DNA of 37,536 nucleotides from Deltaproteobacteria bacterium (GTDB lineage: Bacteria; Myxococcota_A; UBA9160; UBA6930): positions 1 to 37,536 of the forward strand of contig JAJDAQ010000055.1 in assembly GCA_029261815.1 (NCBI GenBank), in the 5' to 3' direction. The notes below the pieces were generated by a model. That model saw only the letters and a list, made by a program, of their open reading frames with translations. It did not search any database and was not told the DNA's origin. A program made the position numbers and the translations under genes. Of the stretch, positions 31,176-37,536 are shown piece after piece (within the stretch, counting starts at the first letter, position 1; every line of letters starts with the position of its first letter).

Positions 31176-31451
31176 GTGCAGGGACTGGCGCTCCTGGACC
31201 AGTTCATTGCGCTGGCCGAGGAAGCCGGTCTGCGGATTCGCAGGCTGCCTGCGGCCGGAGGCGCAGACGGAGAGGGACGTCCTGCGAGTGGGACGTTCCG
31301 GCTGCGAGACGAGTGGTGGATCCTGCTGTCTGGCGCGGATTCGGTCGAGGAACGAACCGATGTGGTCGTGAACGCCTTGCGGACGCATTGCGGGGAGTTC
31401 CTGGAGACGCGCTTCCTGGCGCCCGCAGTGCGGGAGCGGCTGGGGCAGTGA
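31176..31451 (+). CDS. Small hypothetical protein (91 aa)
   Basis: A short soluble protein, helical at both ends (ALLDQFIALAEEAGLRIRRL and VVNALRTHCGEFLETRFL) with a strand pair in the middle (GTFRLRDEWWILLSGAD). No family recognised. GTG at 31176 is 6 bases after the PilZ stop, so it ends the tol-to-PilZ gene run. The codon usage matches its neighbours. Confidence 0.62.
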   Translation: MQGLALLDQFIALAEEAGLRIRRLPAAGGADGEGRPASGTFRLRDEWWILLSGADSVEERTDVVVNALRTHCGEFLETRFLAPAVRERLGQ

Positions 31452-31582
31452 GCGTGAGCCTCTCGCGGGGGGTGAGCGCTGCTGGGGGGCGTTAGGACTA
31501 CCTGCGAGGTCTGAGCTGCTGGCGCTCGGTAGGGCCGCTGCGCGGCCCCGTTCGAAGGAGGCCCCGCGGGGAAATTACTTCG

Positions 31583-31612
31583 TTGACAGCCTTTCCCGCC
31601 GCCGTCTACGCT
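31583..31612 (+). promoter_or_regulatory. Predicted promoter of the panBCD leader
   Basis: TTGACA (31583-31588), an exact -35 consensus, is followed after 18 bases by TACGCT (31607-31612). Transcription would begin near 31619, right at the base of the bulged stem-loop. The same -10 hexamer TACGCT occurs in the predicted P450 promoter. Confidence 0.6.
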
Positions 31613-31620
31613 CGCGTCTT

Positions 31621-31659
31621 AGCTGAGAGGAACCGCAAGTCGCGGTCCTCATCGATGCT
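31621..31659 (+). ncRNA. Candidate pan-type leader RNA element upstream of panBCD
   Basis: The leader starts with an irregular stem-loop. GAGGA (31627-31631) pairs with TCCTC (31646-31650), and CCGC (31633-31636) pairs with GCGG (31642-31645), leaving A31632 bulged. The loop is AAGTC. Below it, A31651 is bulged on the 3' side while GA/TC pairs continue the helix down to AGC (31621-31623) with GCT (31657-31659). A stem-loop with two bulged adenines upstream of pantothenate genes is the published description of the pan motif, known from Firmicutes, Chloroflexi and deltaproteobacteria. I have not compared it with the covariance model, so the name is tentative. Confidence 0.5.
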
Positions 31660-31827
31660 CAAAAACCCCCCGACGGGCCTGGCCCGTTCGACAGAGGACG
31701 ACGCCCACCTACCCCAGCTTCGCACGCTCGTATCCCTAGGGAGCGAGACGGAAGGGTGGATCGGCTGAGTCAGGGACCAGAGACGCCTCCGCCTTCGGGC
31801 AGAACGTGACTCCGAGTCCCCCGACGC

Positions 31828-31862
31828 CGCACCACCGGGAACACCGGGAGGTGCGTTTTTTT
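31828..31862 (+). terminator. Rho-independent terminator in the panB leader
   Basis: CGCACC (31828-31833) pairs with GGTGCG (31850-31855), and inner CCGG (31835-31838) with CCGG (31844-31847), followed directly by seven T. It lies 41 bases before the panB ATG and about 210 bases after the predicted start. It may act as an attenuator controlled by the leader, or it may end a small RNA. Confidence 0.78.
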
Positions 31863-31903
31863 GTCGGCGAAATCAGGCACTGAAGGGGTCGGAGGATCCC
31901 GAT

Positions 31904-32734
31904 ATGTCCACCGTGACGCAGGCCGCGGCCAAGCGAGAACACAAGGTCACCACCCGATCATTGCAGCGACGAAAGGGAGGCGCGGAAGCCTTCTCGATGC
32001 TCACTGCATACGATCACACCTTCAGCCGAATCTTTGACGACGCCGGCATCGACGTGCTCCTGGTCGGAGACTCCGTCGGCAACACCGTCCAGGGCGAGGA
32101 GTCGACGCTCCCCGTGACCCTGGAAGAGATGGTCTATCACTGCCGCTTGGTCTCCCGCGGCGCGCGCCGGGCGCTGGTCGTTGGGGACATGCCGTTCGGC
32201 TCGTATCAGGTTTCGTCCGAAGAAGCCGTGCGCAACGCCATCCGGCTGATCAAGGACGGCGGCGTCGCTGCGGTCAAGCTCGAGGGCGGCCGCAACGTGC
32301 AGGCCACGATCGAGCGGATCGTGGCTGCCGAGATCCCCGTCATGGGCCACGTCGGCCTCACGCCCCAGGCCATTCATCGGATGGGCGGCCACCGGGTCCA
32401 GGGCCGAGGCGACGAAGGACGCGAGCAGGTCATTGCTGACGCATTGGCGGTCGAAGCGGCTGGCGCGTTCGCGGTCGTACTCGAAGGCGTTCCGGCCGAA
32501 CTCGCACAGGAGATCACCGATCGCCTCGACATCCCCACCATCGGGATCGGCGCAGGCGTCCATTGCGACGGCCAGGTGCTCGTGTTGCACGACCTGCTCG
32601 GCCTCGGCGACTGGACCCCTTCGTTCGCGAAGACGTACGCCAACCTGGGCGCTCTCGCGTCCCAGGCGGCACGCGCCTACGCCGACGACGTGGCGCAGCG
32701 GAAGTTCCCCGGAGACGAGCACTCGTTCTCCTAG
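31904..32734 (+). CDS. panB: 3-methyl-2-oxobutanoate hydroxymethyltransferase
   Basis: A 276-residue cytoplasmic enzyme making ketopantoate from ketoisovalerate with methylene-THF, the first committed step to pantothenate. The TIM barrel shows the metal and substrate segments LTAYDHTFSRI, VGDSVGNTVQG, VGDMPFGSYQ, KLEGG, VMGHVGLTPQ, and the late VLEGVP and IGIGAG. Length is normal. The ATG follows a GGAGGATCCCGAT ribosome site. First gene of panB-panC-panD, downstream of the leader and terminator described separately. Confidence 0.97.
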   Translation: MSTVTQAAAKREHKVTTRSLQRRKGGAEAFSMLTAYDHTFSRIFDDAGIDVLLVGDSVGNTVQGEESTLPVTLEEMVYHCRLVSRGARRALVVGDMPFGSYQVSSEEAVRNAIRLIKDGGVAAVKLEGGRNVQATIERIVAAEIPVMGHVGLTPQAIHRMGGHRVQGRGDEGREQVIADALAVEAAGAFAVVLEGVPAELAQEITDRLDIPTIGIGAGVHCDGQVLVLHDLLGLGDWTPSFAKTYANLGALASQAARAYADDVAQRKFPGDEHSFS

Positions 32735-32742
32735 GACTGACC

Positions 32743-33615
32743 GTGGAAACCATTCGCAGCACACGTGCGCTTCAAGCGCGGGCGGACAAGCTCCGCCAGC
32801 AAGGTCGCCGGATCGGCCTCGTACCGACCATGGGTGCGCTCCACGAGGGACATCTGTCCCTCGTGGACGCCGCCCGGGCGCGGGCCGACTTCGTCGTGGT
32901 GTCGATCTACGTCAATCCGACGCAGTTCAATGGCGCCGCGGATCTGGAAGCCTACCCGCGAACCGTCGAAGCCGACCTCGCTGCGTGTGAAGCGCATGGT
33001 GTCGACGCGGTCTTCCTGCCAAGCGATGAAGACCTTTATCCCGAGGGCGCTGAGACCTGGGTCGAGTCGACCGAGATCTCGAAGCCGCTCGAAGGCGCTT
33101 CGCGTCCGGGTCACTTCCGCGGCGTCGCGACGGTGGTCAGCAAGCTGTTCCTGGCCGCGAAACCCCACGTCGCTTGTTTTGGTGAGAAGGACTACCAGCA
33201 GCTGGCCGTGCTGAAACGAATGACGCGCGATCTTGGCTTCGACATCGATGTGGTCGGCGTCCCGACGGTTCGAGAAGCCGACGGCCTCGCACTTTCGAGC
33301 CGCAACGTCCGCCTGACCCCCGAAGCGCGAACCGAGGCCGTCGTCGTTTCGCGCGCACTCGATGCGGCCGCCTCGGCCGTTGCTGCCGGCGAGTTTCGGG
33401 TCGAGGCGCTGCAACACCTCGTGCAAACCGAACTCGACAAGTCGGTGCTCGGCGAACTGGACTACGCCGAATTCCGGTGTGCCGAGTCGCTGGCCCCCGT
33501 GACAGATGTTCTCGACCGACCGACGCTCCTCGCGTTGGCGGTCCAGTTCCCTTCGAAGGACGGAGATCCCGTCCGCCTGATCGACAACCGAGTCCTCGAG
33601 ACTTCCCCGTCTTGA
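32743..33615 (+). CDS. panC: Pantoate-beta-alanine ligase (pantothenate synthetase)
   Basis: A 290-residue ATP-dependent ligase joining pantoate and beta-alanine. The nucleotidyltransferase motif is [16 protein letters not shown], with HEGH in the HIGH position. IYVNPTQFN, the [14 protein letters not shown] block, [12 protein letters not shown] and the KMSKS-equivalent LSSRNVRL follow. GTG at 32743, 8 bases after panB, starts directly at the conserved region; the upstream extension overlaps panB and was dropped. Confidence 0.96.
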   Translation: METIRSTRALQARADKLRQQGRRIGLVPTMGALHEGHLSLVDAARARADFVVVSIYVNPTQFNGAADLEAYPRTVEADLAACEAHGVDAVFLPSDEDLYPEGAETWVESTEISKPLEGASRPGHFRGVATVVSKLFLAAKPHVACFGEKDYQQLAVLKRMTRDLGFDIDVVGVPTVREADGLALSSRNVRLTPEARTEAVVVSRALDAAASAVAAGEFRVEALQHLVQTELDKSVLGELDYAEFRCAESLAPVTDVLDRPTLLALAVQFPSKDGDPVRLIDNRVLETSPS

Positions 33616-33650
33616 CCGGCATGACCGGCAGGAACCCCAGGAGATCCCCC

Positions 33651-34001
33651 GTGACCCGCACCATGCTCAAGTCCAAGATCCATCGTGCCACCGTGACCGA
33701 GGCCAACCTCGAGTACGAAGGCAGTGTCACCATCGACACCAACCTGCTCGAAGCCGCCGACCTGCTGCCCTATGAGAAGGTCGAGATCTGGGATTGCACC
33801 AACGGCAATCGCCTTCAGACCTATGCCATCCCGGGCGAAGCCGGCAGTGGGGAGATCTGCATCAACGGCGCAGCCGCCCACCTGGTCAAGCCGATGGATA
33901 CGGTGATCATCGCCAGCTTCGTCCAGATGGACGATGCCGATGCGAAGGCGCACAAGGCCAAGCGCGTCTTCGTGAACCACCGCAACGAAATCGTGGACTA
34001 G
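33651..34001 (+). CDS. panD: Aspartate 1-decarboxylase
   Basis: A 116-residue pyruvoyl enzyme that makes beta-alanine from aspartate. The self-cleavage site is EGSV, with cleavage between Gly24 and Ser25 when counted from GTG at 33651, the same numbering as E. coli PanD. This and AGGAG at 33639-33643 decide the start over ATG at 33663. The conserved [12 protein letters not shown] and VIIASF follow. It closes the panBCD set, which therefore encodes the whole route from ketoisovalerate and aspartate to pantothenate except ketopantoate reductase (PanE or IlvC). Confidence 0.95.
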   Translation: MTRTMLKSKIHRATVTEANLEYEGSVTIDTNLLEAADLLPYEKVEIWDCTNGNRLQTYAIPGEAGSGEICINGAAAHLVKPMDTVIIASFVQMDDADAKAHKAKRVFVNHRNEIVD

Positions 34002-34002
34002 G

Positions 34003-34040
34003 GGGCGGAACGCGGGGCTTCGCCCCGCGCACTTCCGCCC
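34003..34040 (+). terminator. Large hairpin after panD, possible terminator
   Basis: Immediately after the panD stop an inverted repeat pairs GGGCGGAA with TTCCGCCC and CGCGGGGC with GCCCCGCG around a TTC loop, with a 3-base bulge on the 3' side (16 bp in total). There is no T tract, so if it stops transcription it would need help or act as an RNA 3' end. The remaining 160 bases up to smpB show nothing I recognise. Confidence 0.4.
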
Positions 34041-34201
34041 GGGTCGCGAGCGCTTGGATCGCTGAGGTGTTCGGCGTTCGGGGCCGGGTAGTGCCAAGGA
34101 GCCGCGCGCGGGTTCCCTGGCGTTCGCTCCGGGCGTGGCTGAACGGTCTCGTGGGGTTCATGGCGTTCGCTCCGGTCGGTGGGTGTCGCTAGCCTGCGCG
34201 C

Positions 34202-34690
34202 GTGGCGAAGTCGGGCAAGAAGAAGCAGAAGGGCGGCGATCCCGACCGGATCGCGACGAACCGCCGTGCGCACCACGACTACGAGATCGTGGATACGCTC
34301 GAGGCCGGTCTTCAACTCGTCGGGCCGGAGGTCAAGTCCCTTCGCGCGGGCCACGTGACCGTGGGGGACGCGTACGTGGCATTCCGCAAGGGCGAGGCGT
34401 GGCTGATGAATCTCCACATCACGCCCTACGAGCAGGCGGGCCGCGCGAACGCGTCTCCGACGCGCGACCGAAAGCTACTGATGCACGCCCGCGAGATCGG
34501 TCGCTGGGCCAGCAAGGTCCAGGAGAAGGGGCTGACGGTCATCCCGCTGAACCTTCATTGGAAGGACGGGCGCGCCAAGGCCGAGATCGCACTCGTTCGC
34601 GGAAAACGAAGCTACGACAAGCGCCACGCAATCCGCGAGCGCGAAGAGGGCCGGGACCTTGACCGCGCGATGCGCCGCGGTCGACGTTAG
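34202..34690 (+). CDS. smpB: SsrA-binding protein (trans-translation)
   Basis: A 162-residue RNA-binding protein that brings tmRNA to stalled ribosomes. The OB-like core shows NRRAHHDYEIVDTLEAGLQL, GPEVKSLRAG, EAWLMNLHITPYEQ and the GKRSYDKRHAIRERE segment leading to a basic C-terminal tail that enters the mRNA channel. A Lys-rich N-terminus precedes the core. GTG at 34202. No tmRNA gene (ssrA) is present in the flanking DNA of this window. It converges with the P450 gene, with 9 bases between stops. Confidence 0.96.
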   Translation: MAKSGKKKQKGGDPDRIATNRRAHHDYEIVDTLEAGLQLVGPEVKSLRAGHVTVGDAYVAFRKGEAWLMNLHITPYEQAGRANASPTRDRKLLMHAREIGRWASKVQEKGLTVIPLNLHWKDGRAKAEIALVRGKRSYDKRHAIREREEGRDLDRAMRRGRR

Positions 34691-34699
34691 GCCGCGGGG

Positions 34700-35944
34700 C
34701 TACGCCGCGTTGAGCTTGTAGCGGATCGGCAGTCGCTTGATGCCGCCCACGAGACTTGAACGCAGGCGATCCCGCTCGCCCGCGAACTCGATCTCGGCAA
34801 TTCGCGGAATCAGCGACCGGAAGGCGTAGTTCATCTCGATCCGCGCGACGTGGGCGCCGGCGCAGAAATGCTCGCCGATGCCGAACGCGAGGTGCCGGTT
34901 CGGATTTCGGTCGACGCGGAAGGTGTAGGGGTCCTCGAAGACCTCTTCGTCGCGGTTCGCGGACGGGTAGAAGAGGGCGACCTTGTCACCTTCGCGGATG
35001 GTCTTGCCCCGCAGTTCGAAGTCCTCGGTCGCCGTGCGGGCGAAGTGGATGATCGGGCTCGTCCAACGCAGCATCTCTTCGATGCAGGGTTGGAGCAGGC
35101 TGGGGTCTTTCTGCACGCGACGGAGCTGGTCCTGATGCTCGATCAGGGCCGCCATGCCGCCCGAGGTCGCATTGCGGGTCGTCTCGTTGCCCGCGATGAC
35201 GATGATCATGCAGTACGACAGCACGTCCATCGGGTCCATCGGCTTGCCGTTCACCTCGGCGTGCGCAAACAGGCTGACGAGGTCGTCCGTCGGGTTCTTC
35301 TTCCGCTCTTCGACCATCTGGCTGAAGTAGGTGAAGAGCTCGATCATGGCGTTGCGCGCGGTCTCGCCGGGAACGGAGCCTTCTTCCTGGTATTCGGGGT
35401 CGCCGGCGCCTAGCGTCCGGTTCGTCCAGTCGAAGAGCAGGTGCCAGTCTTCCTTCGGCACCCCGAGCAGCCAGGAGATGACCGCGATGGGCAGCGGCGC
35501 CGCGACCTTCTCGACGAAGTCGCATTCGCCTTCCATTCCTTCGGCGAGCAGATCCTCGACGATCTCGGCCGCGACATTGTCGATGTCGGCGTGAATCTTT
35601 CGCAGCGCGCCGGGCGTGAAGCGCTTTGACACGATCTTGCGATAGGCCCCGTGCATCGGCGGGTCCATCTGGATGATGGTCGGCGGCGGGTCGAATCGTT
35701 CGCCCTCGGGTTCCGGGTCCGTGCGAATAACGAGGTCAGGTCCGTTCAGGAACTTCTCGGGCATCTTGCCGATCTGGGTGATGTCGGCGTGCTTCGTAAT
35801 CGCCCAGAAGGGCATCTCGGTATTCTTTTCCCAGTAGAAGACCGGCGATTCGCGACGGAGTTCCGCCCACGCTTCGTGGGGGTAACCATGCTCGACGTAG
35901 AAGTCGGGGTTGATGATCTCGCGGTTCTGCATCAAAGCCTTCAT
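34700..35944 (-). CDS. Cytochrome P450
   Basis: A 414-residue soluble bacterial P450 monooxygenase. The haem-ligand loop FGIGEHFCAGAHVAR places the Cys at residue 361. The I-helix oxygen-activation motif is AGNETTR (251-257), and the K-helix ExxR is E290-R293. The pattern resembles actinobacterial and deltaproteobacterial P450s acting on terpenoid, fatty-acid or steroid-like substrates, but the substrate cannot be set from sequence. No ferredoxin or reductase gene is adjacent. GAGGAG precedes the ATG. Upstream is a palindrome overlapping the predicted promoter, so it is probably a regulated single gene. Confidence 0.95.
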   Translation of the reverse strand: MKALMQNREIINPDFYVEHGYPHEAWAELRRESPVFYWEKNTEMPFWAITKHADITQIGKMPEKFLNGPDLVIRTDPEPEGERFDPPPTIIQMDPPMHGAYRKIVSKRFTPGALRKIHADIDNVAAEIVEDLLAEGMEGECDFVEKVAAPLPIAVISWLLGVPKEDWHLLFDWTNRTLGAGDPEYQEEGSVPGETARNAMIELFTYFSQMVEERKKNPTDDLVSLFAHAEVNGKPMDPMDVLSYCMIIVIAGNETTRNATSGGMAALIEHQDQLRRVQKDPSLLQPCIEEMLRWTSPIIHFARTATEDFELRGKTIREGDKVALFYPSANRDEEVFEDPYTFRVDRNPNRHLAFGIGEHFCAGAHVARIEMNYAFRSLIPRIAEIEFAGERDRLRSSLVGGIKRLPIRYKLNAA

Positions 35945-35980
35945 CGAACAGTTCTCCTCGGGCGGTCCTGCCAGAAGCGG

Positions 35981-36009
35981 AGCGTACCGCGTTGACTGAC
36001 GATCGTCAG
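35981..36009 (-). promoter_or_regulatory. Predicted P450 promoter with overlapping palindromic operator
   Basis: On the minus strand CTGACG (36009-36004) and TACGCT (35986-35981) are separated by 17 bases. The perfect 14-bp palindrome CTGACGATCGTCAG (35996-36009) covers the -35 box and part of the spacer. This fits a repressor operator; the TGAC-centred form resembles sites of TetR-type regulators. No regulator gene is adjacent. Confidence 0.5.
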
Positions 36010-36034
36010 GTGAATCCAGCTCGGTGGGGAGCCC

Positions 36035-36077
36035 AAAAACGCATCGGGCCCGCGCCGCTTGCAGCGACGCGGGCCCG
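36035..36077 (-). terminator. Rho-independent terminator of the PEP-CTERM genes
   Basis: On the minus strand a 10-bp stem CGGGCCCGCG / CGCGGGCCCG (36077-36068 and 36054-36045), continued by a 4-bp CGCT/AGCG inner helix around a 3-base loop, is followed by GTTTTT. It lies 25 bases after the stop of the downstream PEP-CTERM gene and before the divergent P450 promoter region. Confidence 0.85.
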
Positions 36078-36101
36078 TGAATGCGAGCGAAGGAGCGGCG
36101 G

Positions 36102-36671
36102 CTAGGCGCGGCGTCGCGCGGCGAGGCCGATGACGACCAGGCCGAGGAGGCCGGCGGTCGCAGGTTCGGGCGTGATGAGGTTCACCGTCTGTGTGAACGC
36201 CGTGCCATCCACCGGGGACGTGAACGAGAAGACCAGGCCGCAGCTGAGATCGCCCGTGAGGTCACTGCAGGTGCCGCCCACCGTGAGGGCGTTCGTGTTG
36301 ATGGCAGCCGGGAAGCCCGCGTCCACGATCTGCCCGGTGACGGTCGCGCTTCCGGTCGTGACGGCGTAGAGGCCGGCACCCACGACGGTGGCCGTTCCGG
36401 TGAAGTCCATGTTCGTGAAACCGACCATGGGGTTGAGCGTCGCGCCCAGCCCCGAGATCGAGAACGTCAGGGTCGAACCGGTCAGGTCGACGGTGCCGCC
36501 GCCGGTACCGACGGTCGTGCCGAAGGTGTGCGTCTGCACGCTGCACGCGAGGTCGGTGCAGCCCTTGCCGTCACCGATCGAGGCCGACTGGATCGTCAAC
36601 GCCTGGGCCGGGAGGCCCATGAAGAGTGCGAGGAGGCTGAACAGGAGGATCGATCGAGCTTGGGACAACAT
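36102..36671 (-). CDS. PEP-CTERM sorting domain protein
   Basis: A 189-residue exported protein. The signal peptide (about 1-24, LLFSLLALFMGLPAQA) is followed by a Thr/Gly-rich beta-sandwich-like region with four cysteines (GKGCTDLACSV; GGTCSDLTGDLSCG). A C-terminal PEP-CTERM tag follows: PEPATAGLLGLVVIGLAARR, a Pro-Glu-Pro, a membrane helix and a basic end. Such tags are recognised by exosortases and direct proteins to the surface or exopolysaccharide. The ATG has AAGGGAAGGG upstream. The gene is 42 bases after its paralogue-like neighbour. No exosortase gene is in the window. Confidence 0.85.
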   Translation of the reverse strand: MLSQARSILLFSLLALFMGLPAQALTIQSASIGDGKGCTDLACSVQTHTFGTTVGTGGGTVDLTGSTLTFSISGLGATLNPMVGFTNMDFTGTATVVGAGLYAVTTGSATVTGQIVDAGFPAAINTNALTVGGTCSDLTGDLSCGLVFSFTSPVDGTAFTQTVNLITPEPATAGLLGLVVIGLAARRRA

Positions 36672-36713
36672 TTGATTTTCCCTTCCCTTGGGAGGCAGAA
36701 GAATGGGGCGCCG

Positions 36714-37427
36714 TTAGGCGCGGGAGGCTTGGCGGCGTTTGGCGCCGGCGGCCACGAGAAGGGCGCCGATGCCGAAGGTCAGCGCCGCCGTCGGCTCCGG
36801 AATCGCCGCGGTCGCGGTCAGGTTGAAGTCGGCCTTCACGAACAGGCACTGCTTCGGGTTGGTCGGGTCACAGACCTGCCCGAGGTCGACGCCCTGCAGG
36901 CTAAGGTTCAGCCCATTTCCGCTCGTGAAGATCGTGCCGGACGGGGCCGACGCGAAGCTGGCGCCGTTGACGACGATGGCCGGACCCGAGGTCGGGTTCA
37001 GCACGAGATCGGTCGTGACCGTGCCGGTGGCCGGACCGAAGTTGAAGTTCCCGCCGCCGAGGGGGGTGACCGCGCTCGGCCCGTTCGTCTGGAACGAGGC
37101 GTTCGAGAACTGCACGCTCGAGTAGCCGTGGACGCCGCCCAGGTTGAGCGTGGCCGGGCCGTTGATCTGGAAGGCCATGCTGACGAGCTGGTTTCCCACC
37201 ACGTCGAGCGTGAGCGTCCCGCCATTGATCGGCGCCGGGGCCGCGAGGCAGCTCACGTTGCCACCGATCGGGCAGGGCACCGGGGTGCCGCTCGGGTCGA
37301 CGAACTGGACCGTCGTCAGCTGGCCGCCGTTGACCGAGAAGGTCGAGAGCGCCAAGCCGGCAGAGGGGATCAGGAACGCGACGGCGGTGGATAAGACCGC
37401 GACGCGCGCAAATCGTTGGATGGACAT
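36714..37427 (-). CDS. PEP-CTERM sorting domain protein
   Basis: A 237-residue exported protein. The signal peptide is at about 1-27 (ARVAVLSTAVAFLIPSAGLA). The body is rich in Gly, Asn, Thr and Val with alternating beta-strand patterns (GGTLTLDVVGNQLVSMAF) and cysteine pairs (CPIGGNVSC; CDPTNPKQC). The tag is IPEPTAAL followed by a membrane helix (FGIGALLVAAGA) and KRRQ. ATG at 37427 has AAGGAA about 6 bases upstream. It is the promoter-proximal gene of the pair; sequence upstream contains a sigma-54-like site. The ligand or structural role is unknown. Confidence 0.83.
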   Translation of the reverse strand: MSIQRFARVAVLSTAVAFLIPSAGLALSTFSVNGGQLTTVQFVDPSGTPVPCPIGGNVSCLAAPAPINGGTLTLDVVGNQLVSMAFQINGPATLNLGGVHGYSSVQFSNASFQTNGPSAVTPLGGGNFNFGPATGTVTTDLVLNPTSGPAIVVNGASFASAPSGTIFTSGNGLNLSLQGVDLGQVCDPTNPKQCLFVKADFNLTATAAIPEPTAALTFGIGALLVAAGAKRRQASRA

Positions 37428-37495
37428 ATGGGTTCCTTGTCCGAAGAACCCCCTTCCCAAGAAGTCATGCGGACATCAGTGTTGGAAACACCACA

Positions 37496-37512
37496 ATGCA
37501 AATACCGTGCGA
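37496..37512 (-). promoter_or_regulatory. Candidate sigma-54 (RpoN) promoter of the PEP-CTERM pair
   Basis: The minus strand reads TCGCAC, five bases, then TTGCAT, against the sigma-54 consensus TGGCAC-N5-TTGCA. The -12 GC and one -24 G are kept; one conserved G is C. The predicted start would be near 37486, about 58 bases before the ATG. PEP-CTERM genes are known to be driven by RpoN with PrsK/PrsR in some bacteria, which raises the prior. Confidence 0.45.
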
Positions 37513-37536
37513 ACTTTCTTGCGGAGTGCTCGCATT

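Larger units (their letters stand above)
31452..31903 (+). other. 452-base gap: end of the tol run, panBCD promoter, leader and terminator
   Basis: No convincing protein gene is present here; the short frames lack a good start and coding bias. From left to right it holds a 7-bp hairpin GGGCCGC / GCGGCCC (31532-31548) that may end the upstream operon, though it has no T tract. It then holds a promoter (31583-31612), a stem-loop with bulged adenines (31621-31659) and smaller hairpins around 31725-31745 and 31767-31812 (GAGTCA / TGACTC with an inner GCC-UUCG-GGC). A strong terminator follows (31828-31862). The panB start follows 41 bases later. Confidence 0.6.

Noticed and set aside
34002..34201. 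A possible tmRNA gene next to smpB
   Set aside because: The 200-base gap is too short and has neither a tRNA-like acceptor end nor a tag reading frame; only a hairpin is visible.
36081..37394. A 437-codon plus-strand frame rich in Arg, Glu and Gly
   Set aside because: It is antisense to both PEP-CTERM genes, which have signal peptides, sorting tags and ribosome sites; the frame is open only because of base composition.
37479..37491. Small inverted repeat GTGTT GGA AACAC upstream of the PEP-CTERM gene as an operator
   Set aside because: A 5-bp arm is expected by chance at this length; no second copy was seen.

Overview
The window is about 37.5 kb of GC-rich, densely packed bacterial chromosome. 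GTG and TTG starts are common, and neighbouring genes often overlap by 1-4 bases. The content points to a Gram-negative bacterium of the former Deltaproteobacteria (Myxococcota or Desulfobacterota type, probably uncultured). The clues are a Tol system, WaaG-like and Kdo-kinase-like LPS genes, a bactofilin, an FHA-DUF4388 protein, PilZ and MshEN domains, a GldA/GldF/GldG-type ABC export unit, PEP-CTERM proteins and a possible pan leader RNA upstream of panBCD. This placement is inferred from gene content, not from a tree. I found no tRNA, rRNA, CRISPR array, insertion sequence or phage gene.

Layout. Bases 3-2235 (+): tail of an OppD/DppD ATPase, the overlapping OppF/DppF ATPase, a stand-alone MshEN-domain protein and a small unknown. 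Bases 2232-4846 (-): a WaaG-like glycosyltransferase and an overlapping protein with two LPS-kinase domains. Bases 4957-10188 (+): a TetR regulator overlapping an ABC unit (ATPase, permease, GldG-like protein, DUF4340 protein). Bases 10178-14802 (-): holB-metG-tatD-suhB plus a small exported unknown. Bases 14992-19004: a bactofilin (+), a zinc-ribbon/basic-barrel pair (-), then a MoaD-MoaE fusion, MoaB and a secreted metallopeptidase-like protein (+). Bases 19001-24138, mostly (-): FHA-DUF4388, DUF192, acylphosphatase, RpoH-type sigma factor, cytochrome c and leucyl aminopeptidase; one tryptophan-rich unknown lies on (+). Bases 24412-31451 (+): a ten-gene run tolQ-tolR-tolA-tolB-cpoB-dksA-tsaD-rsmA-pilZ-unknown. 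Bases 31583-34001 (+): promoter, structured leader, terminator and panB-panC-panD. Bases 34202-37427: smpB (+), a cytochrome P450 (-) and two PEP-CTERM proteins (-).

How the parts work together. Several units serve the cell envelope: peptide uptake, LPS core assembly and phosphorylation, Tol-dependent envelope constriction, a bactofilin scaffold and exosortase-type surface proteins. Two possible c-di-GMP receptors (MshEN and PilZ) are encoded in separate operons. The rest is mostly housekeeping: replication, tRNA charging, tRNA and rRNA modification, ribosome rescue, heat shock, molybdopterin and pantothenate synthesis.

The most interesting non-coding signals are the panBCD leader (promoter, stem-loop with a bulged A on each strand, terminator), a perfect 14-bp palindrome in the P450 promoter, a sigma-54-like site upstream of the PEP-CTERM pair, and a strong terminator only about 30 nt before rpoH. 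The most interesting proteins are the double-kinase protein, the MoaD-MoaE fusion with an internal Gly-Gly, and the lysine/alanine-rich protein ending in an EF-Tu-domain-2-like barrel.
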